A stretch of DNA of 21,130 bases, taken from an uncultured Peptostreptococcus sp. Lineage in GTDB: Bacteria > Bacillota > Clostridia > Peptostreptococcales > Peptostreptococcaceae. Under the pieces are notes generated by a model. The model searched no databases and was not told the DNA's origin. It worked only from the letters and a program-made list of their open reading frames with translations. Positions 1 to 7,155 of the stretch are shown piece by piece. The stretch covers positions 1-21,130 of the forward strand of contig CAAEUW010000008.1 of NCBI GenBank assembly GCA_900759325.1. The letters run 5' to 3'. Each line of letters opens with the position of its first letter. Position 1 is the stretch's first letter. Both the position numbers and the translations under genes were made by a program.

Positions 1-93
<93 letters not shown>

Positions 94-98
94 GACTA

Positions 99-127
99 GG
101 CTCTAGTTTTTACTAGAGTCTTTTTTT
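99..127 (+). terminator. Rho-independent terminator of the rRNA operon
   Basis: A 9-bp stem (99-107 GGCTCTAGT with 112-120 ACTAGAGTC, one G-T pair) closes a TTTT loop and is followed directly by seven T residues (121-127). It sits right after the 5S gene, so it ends rRNA transcription. Confidence 0.92.
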
Positions 128-177
128 AATAAATATTAAAAATACAAGTAGTGAGTCAAAGTCACATATAGTACATT

Positions 178-337
178 ATAAATTACCTGTATACAAGGTT
201 ATACTTATCTATAGTATTGTCCTATTAATATGAAGGTGTAGTAAGTAATAAATTACCTATATACAAGGTTATACTTATCTATAGTATGGCTCTATTAATA
301 TGAAGGTGTAGTAAGTAATAAATTACCTGTATACAAA
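178..337. repeat. 70-bp direct tandem repeat (two full copies plus 20-bp partial third)
   Basis: Copies start at 178, 248 and 318 with the motif ATAAATTACCTRTATACAA, an exact 70-base period. Copies 1 and 2 differ at about four positions (G/A in the early motif and three changes in the TTGTCC/TGGCTC stretch). The third copy stops after about 20 bases. Each unit carries short self-complementary pieces such as GTATA...TATAC. No ORF or known regulatory element is evident. It could be a duplicated spacer segment or a protein-binding array between the rRNA terminator and the next operon. Confidence 0.9.
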
Positions 338-479
338 GAGGTGAATTTAAGGCTATAATAGTTAGTAGAAACGTTTATTAATACAATAAATATCTAATGC
401 TTTGTATGAGATATAGCAAGGGATAAATGTTTTTAAAAGAACGAATAGACAGACAGCGTTTTTAATAAGTTAAAACTTT
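338..479 (+). promoter_or_regulatory. AT-rich intergenic region, presumed promoter region of the yaaO-tmk operon
   Basis: This gap must contain the promoter of the downstream operon. A perfect TATAAT lies at 354-359, but no good -35 hexamer stands 16-18 bases upstream, so the exact promoter is not resolved. Apart from a small TTTATT/AATAAA inverted repeat around 374-390, I see nothing else. Confidence 0.3.
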
Positions 480-492
480 GGAGGTAGCTTTT

Positions 493-1998
493 ATGGATAT
501 GCCTATCTATAAGAAATTATCCTATATATATAAGTCAGAATTGACTTCCTTTCATATGCCTGGTCACAAGTATGGTAAAATTTATGAGAAGCTTGGCTAT
601 GATAAGTATATGGATAAATTATACAAATTAGATACTACTGAAATTTTGGGAACTGACAACCTCCACAATGCACAGGGCGTAATAAGGAAGTCTCAGGACA
701 ACACAAAGAGGATACTTTTAGCTGATATGGACCCATTAGATAGGGAGGCCTTAGACCTTCTTTATCTTGTTAATGGTAGTACCTGTGGTATTGAGGCTGC
801 AATTATGACTGCCTGTAAGTCAGGGTCATCTATAATTATGAATAGGGGCTGTCACCAGTCTGCCTATAATGCCTGTATCCTAGCTAGGGTAAAGCCTATT
901 TTTGTTAAAGAGGAAATAGACAAGGAAAATAATATACTTATGGGGGCCAGGCCAGAAGACTATCTAGATGCCATTAGGTCTAACCCTCAGGCTAGTGCTG
1001 TATTTATAACTAGGCCTAGCTATTATGGTATGAGTCAGGATATTGATCAGGTAGTAGAGCTTGCCCATGAGTATCAGATGCTAGTAATAGTTGATGAGGC
1101 TCATGGGGCTCATTTTGGACTTAGCCACTTATTGCCAAAATCTGCCGTATATAGTGGGGCAGACATGGTCATCCAGAGTGTCCATAAGACCCTACCTAGT
1201 CTTACTCAAAGCTCTATATTGATATATAGGAAACGAGCTTTGGATACTGCCAGACTAACAAGCGTCCTATCTATGGTGGAGACTTCTAGTCCATCTTATG
1301 TGATGTTGATGAGCATAGAAGTATGCTATGACATATATGAAAAGAGTGGCAGGGTTTTGATGCAAAACCTTATGAATAATATATATAGGTTTAAGCGCGG
1401 CCTGAAGGACTATAAAGTATTTACTACAAGCGATCCTAGTAAGATATTTGTCAATACTATTGAAAAGGGAATTAACGGTTATGACTTTGCAAAAGTACTA
1501 AGACACAGGTATAATATACAGGTGGAGCTATCCAACTACAGTGGGGTCCTTTTTTTGGCTACCATTGCAAATACTAAGTCTGATTTTGACAAGACACTGG
1601 TTGCAATGAAGGATATACTAGATAGAAAGCTCTTTAGTGTCTTGGCTGATTTCAAGGAGGATATCAGTGAACATGCTAGACAAGAAAGGTTCCAAAGCAT
1701 AGGGTCTATATACAGGAGTAGGCCAATAAGCCTTGATCTGCCAGTCGCTATTCCAGAAAGGGGCATGGACTTGGGTCAGGCCTTTGATGCTGACAAGGAG
1801 GACATAAGGATAGAGGAATCCCTAGGAAGGATTAGTGGTGAATTTGTAATTCCCTACCCACCAGGTGTAGCAATCTTGGCACCTGGAGAGCTTGTAGACC
1901 AGGACCTGATAGACTTTTTGGTCAGGGCTAGGGACATAAATATAGATATTAATGGTATGGAAAGCCATAGTTTAGAAACAATAAAGGTTATAAAGTGA
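493..1998 (+). CDS. Orn/Lys/Arg decarboxylase family PLP enzyme (YaaO-like)
   Basis: A 501-residue fold-type I PLP enzyme that probably decarboxylates a basic amino acid (arginine, lysine or ornithine) to a polyamine or its precursor in the cytoplasm. The substrate cannot be read from sequence. The N-terminus has the family motif HMPGHK (residues 21-26). VDEAHGAHF supplies the PLP-contacting Asp/His, and SVHKTLPSLTQ carries the Schiff-base lysine, Lys232. The C-terminal part ends with YPPGVAILAPGE, typical of the Orn/Lys/Arg decarboxylase C-terminal domain. The frame is open from a TTG at 478, but that codon overlaps the ribosome-binding site GGAGG (480-484). ATG 493, eight bases downstream, is therefore the better start. 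It is the first gene of the operon; the tmk RBS overlaps its stop codon. In B. subtilis yaaO also directly precedes tmk. Confidence 0.9.
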   Translation: MDMPIYKKLSYIYKSELTSFHMPGHKYGKIYEKLGYDKYMDKLYKLDTTEILGTDNLHNAQGVIRKSQDNTKRILLADMDPLDREALDLLYLVNGSTCGIEAAIMTACKSGSSIIMNRGCHQSAYNACILARVKPIFVKEEIDKENNILMGARPEDYLDAIRSNPQASAVFITRPSYYGMSQDIDQVVELAHEYQMLVIVDEAHGAHFGLSHLLPKSAVYSGADMVIQSVHKTLPSLTQSSILIYRKRALDTARLTSVLSMVETSSPSYVMLMSIEVCYDIYEKSGRVLMQNLMNNIYRFKRGLKDYKVFTTSDPSKIFVNTIEKGINGYDFAKVLRHRYNIQVELSNYSGVLFLATIANTKSDFDKTLVAMKDILDRKLFSVLADFKEDISEHARQERFQSIGSIYRSRPISLDLPVAIPERGMDLGQAFDADKEDIRIEESLGRISGEFVIPYPPGVAILAPGELVDQDLIDFLVRARDINIDINGMESHSLETIKVIK

Positions 1999-2007
1999 GG
2001 AGAAGAA

Positions 2008-2709
2008 ATGCAGGGAAGTATTTTTGTAATAGAGAGTGGGACAGATGGGTCTGGAAAGGCAACCCAGACCAAGCTATTATACGATAGACTCAAGGCCGAT
2101 GGCTACAAGGTAATAAAGGTTTCCTACCCTAACTACGAATCTGATTCGTCAGCCCTGGTCAAGATGTACCTAAGGGGAGATTTTGGCAAGAAGGCAGACG
2201 ATGTAGATGCCTATATAGCATCAACTTTTTATGCAGCAGATAGGTATGCATCCTACAAGACTGAATGGGAGGACTTCTATAGAGAGGGAGGAATTGTCAT
2301 TGCTGACAGGTATACAACTTCCAATATGGTCCACCAGGCTTCTAAGATGGATGATATAGGTGAAAGGGCCAACTTCTTAGACTGGCTAGACCAGTATGAA
2401 TATGGCCTGTATAAATTACCAAGGCCAAGAGAGGTATATTTTTTGGATGTTCCTGTGGATGTTAGCCAGGACCTAATTAGGGATAGGAAGAACAAGTTCA
2501 CTAATGAAAGTGAGAAGGATATCCACGAGAGCGACAAGGGCTACTTGGTAAAGACATATGAAAATTCAAAATTTGTAGCAGACAAGTACCAGTGGCACAT
2601 AGTGAATTGCCTTGACCAGGATAGGAATATGAGGTCTGTAGACCAGATTCACGAAGAAATATATTCAAGGGTTATCTCTGCTATAGAATCTAGGAAGAAA
2701 GACCTATAA
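2008..2709 (+). CDS. tmk: Thymidylate kinase (dTMP kinase)
   Basis: A 233-residue P-loop kinase that phosphorylates dTMP to dTDP in dTTP synthesis. The Walker A loop is GTDGSGKATQ (residues 11-20), a variant of the family's GxDGxGKTTQ. The thymidine/lid-region motif DRYTTSNMVHQ follows near residue 100, with PREVYFLDVP as the core beta strand before the lid. It is somewhat longer than the usual 205-215 residues. The start is fixed by GAGGAG lying over the upstream stop codon. It lies nine bases after the decarboxylase and 14 bases before holB, an arrangement matching the B. subtilis yaaO-tmk-holB neighbourhood. The ESGTDG variant deviates slightly from classical Tmk, so a related nucleoside monophosphate kinase is conceivable, but context favours Tmk. 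Confidence 0.9.
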   Translation: MQGSIFVIESGTDGSGKATQTKLLYDRLKADGYKVIKVSYPNYESDSSALVKMYLRGDFGKKADDVDAYIASTFYAADRYASYKTEWEDFYREGGIVIADRYTTSNMVHQASKMDDIGERANFLDWLDQYEYGLYKLPRPREVYFLDVPVDVSQDLIRDRKNKFTNESEKDIHESDKGYLVKTYENSKFVADKYQWHIVNCLDQDRNMRSVDQIHEEIYSRVISAIESRKKDL

Positions 2710-2723
2710 GGATGGTGTAGCCA

Positions 2724-3662
2724 ATGTTTGAAAGGATTCTAGGACAGGTGTCTGTAAAGTCCAAATTTAAAAGGGCAATAGAGACAGGAAATATTACAAA
2801 TGCATACTTATTAACTGGTCCTGAAGGCGTTGGCAAGAAGATGGTAGCAGAAGACTTTGCTGAAAGCCTCCTAGGGCTTAGGCTAGAAAATAGTCCAGAC
2901 TATAAGTGCATAGGGGTAAAGAAGGGTGAAAATAGTATAAAAATAGACCAGATTAGGGACATAATAGGAGATATGAGTATCAAGCCTTATGGTGACTATA
3001 AGATATTTATCATAGATGATGCGGATAAAATGACTATTCAGGCCCAAAATGCACTTTTAAAGACTTTAGAAGAACCATCAGCTTATGGTATAATAATACT
3101 TGTAACGAGAAATGACCAGGCCCTATTGGATACTATTAGGTCCAGGTGTCTTGAAATCAAGTTTGCCCCCCTAACTAACAGAGATATAAGGGCTATCTTG
3201 TCCGAAAAGGGTATAGATGATGACCAGGCCCAGGTTGCAAGTATATTTTCAAGGGGAAGTGCAAGTAGGGCTCTTGATATATGTGAGAGTCAAGATCTCA
3301 AGTTGATGAGGCAGGATTTGGAGTCATATTTGGAAATTATATTTATAGATAAAAATAAGTATGAATTGGCCAGGATGGGAGAAAACTTCAAGGCCTATGC
3401 CAAGGACTATACCAACCTGATAGACTTATTTAGGTATTATATAAGGGATATTGTACTCTTGAAAGAGGGGATAGACCCTGGTTTGATTATAAATTATGAT
3501 AGGTTAGACTTATTAAGAAGATTAGCCAGGAAGCTCAGCATATCGAAATTAGGACAGATAATGGACCTTTTGGATGAAGGTCAGACAAAGCTGACAGCAA
3601 ACTGTCACTTTGTGACGACAATTGAGGCCATGGCTTTAAATATATATGAGGTGATAAATTAA
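2724..3662 (+). CDS. holB: DNA polymerase III delta' subunit (clamp loader)
   Basis: A 312-residue AAA+ protein of the sliding-clamp loader. It carries a Walker A-like loop GPEGVGKK (residues 32-39), a Walker B-like IIDDADKM, the stretch NALLKTLEEPS typical of DnaX/HolB proteins, and the SRC-type motif RSRC. The Cys-rich zinc module that normally follows the first helices in delta' and tau/gamma is missing: the chain runs from LLGLRLENSPDYKCIG directly into the Walker B region with a single Cys. Its stop codon overlaps the start of ricT (TAATG), which suggests translational coupling. holB next to yaaT/ricT is a conserved Firmicutes arrangement and supports the assignment. Confidence 0.9.
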   Translation: MFERILGQVSVKSKFKRAIETGNITNAYLLTGPEGVGKKMVAEDFAESLLGLRLENSPDYKCIGVKKGENSIKIDQIRDIIGDMSIKPYGDYKIFIIDDADKMTIQAQNALLKTLEEPSAYGIIILVTRNDQALLDTIRSRCLEIKFAPLTNRDIRAILSEKGIDDDQAQVASIFSRGSASRALDICESQDLKLMRQDLESYLEIIFIDKNKYELARMGENFKAYAKDYTNLIDLFRYYIRDIVLLKEGIDPGLIINYDRLDLLRRLARKLSISKLGQIMDLLDEGQTKLTANCHFVTTIEAMALNIYEVIN

Positions 3663-4558
3663 TGGTAAAAATAGTAGGAGTAAGATTCAAGCCTGCTGGG
3701 AAGATATACTACTTTGACCCAGGAGACTTGAGATTGGATATAGGTAATGATGTAATTGTCGAGACGGCAAGGGGTCTAGAATATGGTATGATAGTAATCA
3801 GTCCAAAACTGGTAAAGGAAGAAGACCTTATAAGCCCTCTAAAGCCAATAATTAGGGTTGCAAGTGATGATGATTCAGAAACCTACCTAGAAAATAAGGT
3901 TAAGACAAAGGAAGCCTTCGATATATGTGATGAAAAGATCAAGGACCATAAGCTAGAAATGTACCTGATTGACTGTGAGTACACATTTGACAGGAATAAA
4001 TTGATCTTCTATTTCACTGCAGATGGAAGGATAGACTTTAGAGAATTAGTAAAGGACCTGGCTGCCATATTCAAGACAAGGATTGAATTAAGGCAGATAG
4101 GGGTTAGGGACGAGGCCAAGATATTAAACGCCATAGGTCCATGTGGTAGGCCCTTATGTTGTTCTACATGGATAGGAGAATTTATGCCTGTATCTATAAA
4201 GATGGCCAAGGACCAGGGTTTGTCCCTAAATCCTGCCAAGATATCAGGTGTATGCGGCAGGCTATTCTGTTGCCTAAAGTATGAAGCCCAGGGATATGCA
4301 GATGCAGTCAAAAAAATGCCATCAATAGGCTGGTTGGTAAAAGACCTATTCACTGAAAAGAAGGGTAAGGTTATAGAGGTCAACCACCTTTTAGAGAATA
4401 TAAAGGTTGAGTTTGAAGACAAGACTGTAGGAGTATTGGCTGAGGGCGACTATAAGGTTATCAAGGCATCAAAGAAGGACAATATCCAGCAAGCTAACCA
4501 GGAAAAGTTGGACAAGGAAGCCTTGGCAGAATTGAAAAAACTTGAAAGAGAAAAGTAG
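3662..4558 (+). CDS. ricT: PSP1-domain protein RicT/YaaT
   Basis: A 298-residue PSP1 (YaaT) family protein. In B. subtilis RicT forms the Fe-S-containing Y-complex with RicA and RicF and influences RNase Y-dependent mRNA processing, sporulation and competence. Here only RicT is visible. Six cysteines sit in two CxxxxCC sets, Cys161/166/167 (CGRPLCC) and Cys198/203/204 (CGRLFCC), matching the family's cluster-binding residues. The C-terminus (about 265-298) is a Lys/Glu-rich tail with coiled-coil character, longer than in YaaT. The start overlaps the holB stop by one base. In B. subtilis yabA follows, but here a methyltransferase gene comes next. Confidence 0.92.
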   Translation: MVKIVGVRFKPAGKIYYFDPGDLRLDIGNDVIVETARGLEYGMIVISPKLVKEEDLISPLKPIIRVASDDDSETYLENKVKTKEAFDICDEKIKDHKLEMYLIDCEYTFDRNKLIFYFTADGRIDFRELVKDLAAIFKTRIELRQIGVRDEAKILNAIGPCGRPLCCSTWIGEFMPVSIKMAKDQGLSLNPAKISGVCGRLFCCLKYEAQGYADAVKKMPSIGWLVKDLFTEKKGKVIEVNHLLENIKVEFEDKTVGVLAEGDYKVIKASKKDNIQQANQEKLDKEALAELKKLEREK

Positions 4559-4578
4559 GCTTGAAAGTGAACAATACA

Positions 4579-5328
4579 ATGGAAATAAATTTGTTGGAAA
4601 ATGAGAGGATAGATGACCTCCAGTTCAAAGGACTAAGAATAATACAGAATAGCAAGGGCTTTTGCTTTGGGATAGATGCTGTCCTCCTGGCCAATTTCAC
4701 CAGGGTTAAGAAAAATGCCAAGCTAGTGGACCTAGGAACAGGAACAGGTATAATACCTATCTTGCTGGCAGGTAAGTCATCAGCCAGTAAGATTATAGGG
4801 ATTGAAATCCAAGATGAAGTTGCAGAAATGGCTTCCAGGTCTGTTAAACTAAACCAGTTAGAAGACAGGGTAGAAATCCTAAATATGGATATGAAGGATG
4901 CGGTAGGAGTTTTGGGAAAGGGTCAGATGGACCTAGTAGTATCTAATCCACCCTATATGCATTCTAACGGGCTAATAAATGAAAATGACAAAAAGGCCAT
5001 ATCCAGACATGGTTTAAAATGTGATATAGAGGATGTAATAAGGGTGGCCTCTGACCTAGTCAAGCCAAATGGTAAGTTTTTTATGGTCAACAGGCCTAAC
5101 AGGTTGGTAGACATGTTGGCCATAGCTAGAAATTACAAGTTAGAAGCCAAGCAGATCAGGTTTGTCCACTCTAGAGTGGCTTCTGCACCAAAGATGGTCC
5201 TTATAGAGTATGTAAAGAGTGCCAAGCCGGAGATAAGGGTATTAAGCCCCCTGTATGTATATAATGAAGATGGAACCTATACTGATGAGGTGAAAGCAAT
5301 ATATTCTAATCAAAGTGTAGATATTTAA
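4579..5328 (+). CDS. TrmN6/YabB-family tRNA adenine-N6 methyltransferase
   Basis: A 249-residue class I SAM-dependent methyltransferase, probably methylating adenine in tRNA, as E. coli TrmN6 does at A37 of tRNA1(Val). Motif I is DLGTGTGIIP near residue 51, and the catalytic NPPY is at residues 123-126. The opening stretch with ERIDDLQ and GLRIIQ, then FCFGIDAVLLA, is typical of the YabB family. The start is uncertain: the frame is open from TTG 4561 and GTG 4567, and the RBS signals are weak. ATG 4579 gives the family-typical N-terminus and has GAAAGTGA a suitable distance upstream. It follows ricT almost directly and precedes rsmI, as yabB precedes yabC in B. subtilis. Confidence 0.85.
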   Translation: MEINLLENERIDDLQFKGLRIIQNSKGFCFGIDAVLLANFTRVKKNAKLVDLGTGTGIIPILLAGKSSASKIIGIEIQDEVAEMASRSVKLNQLEDRVEILNMDMKDAVGVLGKGQMDLVVSNPPYMHSNGLINENDKKAISRHGLKCDIEDVIRVASDLVKPNGKFFMVNRPNRLVDMLAIARNYKLEAKQIRFVHSRVASAPKMVLIEYVKSAKPEIRVLSPLYVYNEDGTYTDEVKAIYSNQSVDI

Positions 5329-5373
5329 AGGTCCGGTCTTTATTGGCCAGGCTTAAATGAAAGGAAATATGAT

Positions 5374-6210
5374 ATGGCGGGTAAGCTGTATGTGTGTCCT
5401 ACACCAATAGGCAACTTAGAGGATATCACCTATAGGACCTTGAGGGTCCTAAATGAGGTCGACCTAATAGCTGCAGAGGATACTAGACACACGATAAAGT
5501 TATTGAATCATTTTGAAATAAATAAACCCCTTACCAGCTACCATGAACACAACAAGCTGACCAAGGGACCCATACTCATAGATAAGCTACTAGAGGGGAT
5601 AAATATAGCCCTGGTAAGTGATGCAGGTATGCCGGGCATTTCAGACCCTGGCCAGGACCTGGTAGCCCTTTGTATAGACCATGGTATAGACATAGAGGTA
5701 CTACCTGGGGCATCGGCCTTTGTAATTGCCCTGGTTGGATCAGGCCTGCCGAGCTGGAAATTTGCTTTTGAGGGTTTCCTGGATAGGGATAAAAAGAGCA
5801 AGAAAAGAAGACTAGAAGAAATAAGGTACGAAGAGAGGACCCTGATTATATATGAGTCCCCACACAGGTTAAAAGAAAGTCTAAAACTCATAGAGGAAAT
5901 CCTGGGTGATAGAAAAATAGCCGTATGCAGGGAGTTAACCAAGAAACATGAGGAATATATGAGGTCAAAGATAAGTCAGGTAAGGGCCTACTATGAGGAT
6001 AATGACCCAAGGGGAGAGTACATACTTATAATTGAAGGGTCAAATGAAACAAGACCTGATAATCAGGATAGCTATGAGAATTTAGATGAGAGGGCCTATG
6101 TCATCAAACTAATGGAAGAAGGCCTATCAAAAAAAGATGCTATCAAAAGGGTAGCCAAGGATAGGAAGTTAAAAAAGGACCTAGTATATAAGGAAGTTCT
6201 AGACCTATAA
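5374..6210 (+). CDS. rsmI: 16S rRNA (cytidine1402-2'-O)-methyltransferase
   Basis: A 278-residue SAM-dependent tetrapyrrole-methylase-fold enzyme that 2'-O-methylates C1402 of 16S rRNA in the decoding centre. Diagnostic stretches are YVCPTPIGNLEDITYRTLRVL at the N-terminus, AAEDTRHT, SYHEHN, SDAGMPGISDPG and YESPHR. The C-terminal segment with GLSKKDAIKRVA is the usual small helical RsmI extension. AAGGAA (5361-5366) lies seven bases before ATG 5374. The gene is the last of the left operon, about 45 bases after the methyltransferase and upstream of the terminator at 6238. Confidence 0.95.
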   Translation: MAGKLYVCPTPIGNLEDITYRTLRVLNEVDLIAAEDTRHTIKLLNHFEINKPLTSYHEHNKLTKGPILIDKLLEGINIALVSDAGMPGISDPGQDLVALCIDHGIDIEVLPGASAFVIALVGSGLPSWKFAFEGFLDRDKKSKKRRLEEIRYEERTLIIYESPHRLKESLKLIEEILGDRKIAVCRELTKKHEEYMRSKISQVRAYYEDNDPRGEYILIIEGSNETRPDNQDSYENLDERAYVIKLMEEGLSKKDAIKRVAKDRKLKKDLVYKEVLDL

Positions 6211-6237
6211 GTAGCTTAAAGTGATAAGAGAATATAC

Positions 6238-6282
6238 GAGGTTTTGCCTAGGAGCGATTAGCCAAGGCAAGGCCTCTTTTTT
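6238..6282 (+). terminator. Rho-independent terminator after rsmI
   Basis: A 12-bp stem pairs 6238-6249 (GAGGTTTTGCCT) with 6265-6276 (AGGCAAGGCCTC), including two G-T pairs, around a 15-base loop. It is followed by six T residues (6277-6282). It ends the yaaO-to-rsmI operon. Confidence 0.88.
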
Positions 6283-6504
6283 ATACCCCTATACTTTACT
6301 TAAAACTAGTTTGATAGATTCACTTAAGTAAATTTTGTTTATATTAATATAAGACAGGGGAAGATATTGGTGACACTATTTAGTAGAGTTTTGAATTTAT
6401 AGGCGGTATGCATTATAAATGGATTTAGGCGTCAATGATTTTAAAAAAACTAAATATAGTTAATAAATAACTAAAAATAATGAATTTTATTTTCGATAAA
6501 TATA
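6283..6504. other. AT-rich intergenic stretch without recognisable feature
   Basis: Between the rsmI terminator and the promoter at about 6505 there is AT-rich sequence with no open frame carrying an RBS. A TTGATA at 6311-6316 has no matching -10 at proper spacing. I see nothing else here. Confidence 0.5.
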
Positions 6505-6513
6505 TGATATACT
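6505..6513 (+). promoter_or_regulatory. Candidate extended -10 promoter for the small secreted protein gene
   Basis: TGATATACT matches the extended -10 pattern TGnTATAAT with one mismatch. The -35 region (TTTTAT, 6485-6490) is poor, as tolerated for extended -10 promoters. The predicted start, about 6519-6521, coincides with the first base of the long leader hairpin (6518-6597), which supports the placement. Confidence 0.45.
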
Positions 6514-6517
6514 TATT

Positions 6518-6597
6518 ATAGGCGATATGATCTATCAAATATTATACGATTTCATATATATAGTTCTGTATAGATGATAGGAAAACGTATTGCCTAT
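6518..6597 (+). promoter_or_regulatory. Structured 5' leader (three-tier hairpin) upstream of the small secreted protein
   Basis: 6518-6529 (ATAGGCGATATG) pairs with 6586-6597 (CGTATTGCCTAT) over 12 bp with two G-T pairs. Inside it 6532-6536 (CTATC) pairs with 6576-6580 (GATAG). Further in, 6543-6547 (TATAC) pairs with 6568-6572 (GTATA). The apical part is AT-rich. No run of T follows, so it is not a simple terminator. It may protect the 5' end of the mRNA or be a cis-regulatory RNA; I recognise no known riboswitch family. Confidence 0.5.
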
Positions 6598-6649
6598 GTG
6601 AAGGTAATAGTATCTTTAAGTATTATTTTTTTAAAAAGGAGGTATTTCA

Positions 6650-7093
6650 ATGAATTTTAAGAAGAAATTGGCAAGCGTATTAGCTTCAGCAGTTTTGGTA
6701 GGTGCTATTGCAACTCCAAGTTTGGCAGTTGCTAAGGATCCAGACCTTGATAACGTAAAGGTCAAGGTTTGGAAAAATATTCAGACTGGAGAAGAATTCT
6801 CTGGAATGGGTAAGCATGCTGAAAAGTGCTTTGAAGAGGGTGTAGGTTTAGTCAAGGGAGGCTATACGCTTAAGAGAGCCTATACTAAGAAAATAAGGGT
6901 GCTGTTTATAACAGGGAACATAGAAGCGTTAAATCTTAATGGCGAGCCTGGAAATAAAATGGGTGATGATACATTTGAATTTAACGGCGTCGAGGCTAAA
7001 AGCATTGGAGAAAGAAGATACTTTCATGGAAAGGCTATCATAAGGGTAATGAAAAATAGTGAAAAGGATTTAGATTTAGAAGTATTAAAGTAA
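6650..7093 (+). CDS. Small secreted protein, possible divergent NEAT-like domain
   Basis: A 147-residue protein with a clear Sec signal peptide: basic start MNFKKK, hydrophobic core LASVLASAVLVGAIA, and cleavage near SLA/AVA before KDPD (about residues 25-29). The mature part is short, basic and has a single Cys. Its first strand with VKVKVWKNIQTGEEFSGMGKHAEK resembles the N-terminal strand and the S-M-G-N-x-A helix of the NEAT repeats in the 1522-residue protein downstream, but the rest is too divergent for certainty. A strong RBS, AAGGAGG (6636-6642), lies seven bases before ATG 6650. The gene has its own promoter candidate, structured leader and following hairpin, so it is probably well expressed. 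Its function is unknown; secretion and a surface-related role are inferred. Confidence 0.8.
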   Translation: MNFKKKLASVLASAVLVGAIATPSLAVAKDPDLDNVKVKVWKNIQTGEEFSGMGKHAEKCFEEGVGLVKGGYTLKRAYTKKIRVLFITGNIEALNLNGEPGNKMGDDTFEFNGVEAKSIGERRYFHGKAIIRVMKNSEKDLDLEVLK

Positions 7094-7102
7094 TTCATAT
7101 TC

Positions 7103-7142
7103 ATTTTAGGGGAGGGTGATGGACTCCCCCCTAAAATATTTT
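7103..7142 (+). terminator. Hairpin after the small secreted protein (terminator or attenuator)
   Basis: ATTTTAGGGG (7103-7112) pairs with CCCCTAAAAT (7128-7137); after a bulged A the stem continues for about three G-C/G-T pairs. The tail is only ATTTT, so termination may be partial. That would allow reduced read-through into the next two genes. Confidence 0.65.
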
Positions 7143-7155
7143 AAAGGAACAAGTT

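Noticed and set aside
178..337. CRISPR array
   Set aside because: The repetition is of the whole 70-base unit, with no short repeat plus variable spacer structure and only two full copies.
4009..4422. Minus-strand ORF of 137 codons over ricT, and other long minus-strand ORFs (5538-5942, 9789-10169, 13814-14131, 16643-16969)
   Set aside because: All lie inside well-supported plus-strand genes, lack RBS signals and show low-complexity Ser/Leu/Ile-rich products typical of antisense shadows.
6485..6545. Fur box upstream of the secreted protein genes
   Set aside because: TGATATACTTATTATA is only loosely like the 7-1-7 Fur consensus and is better explained as an AT-rich extended -10 region.
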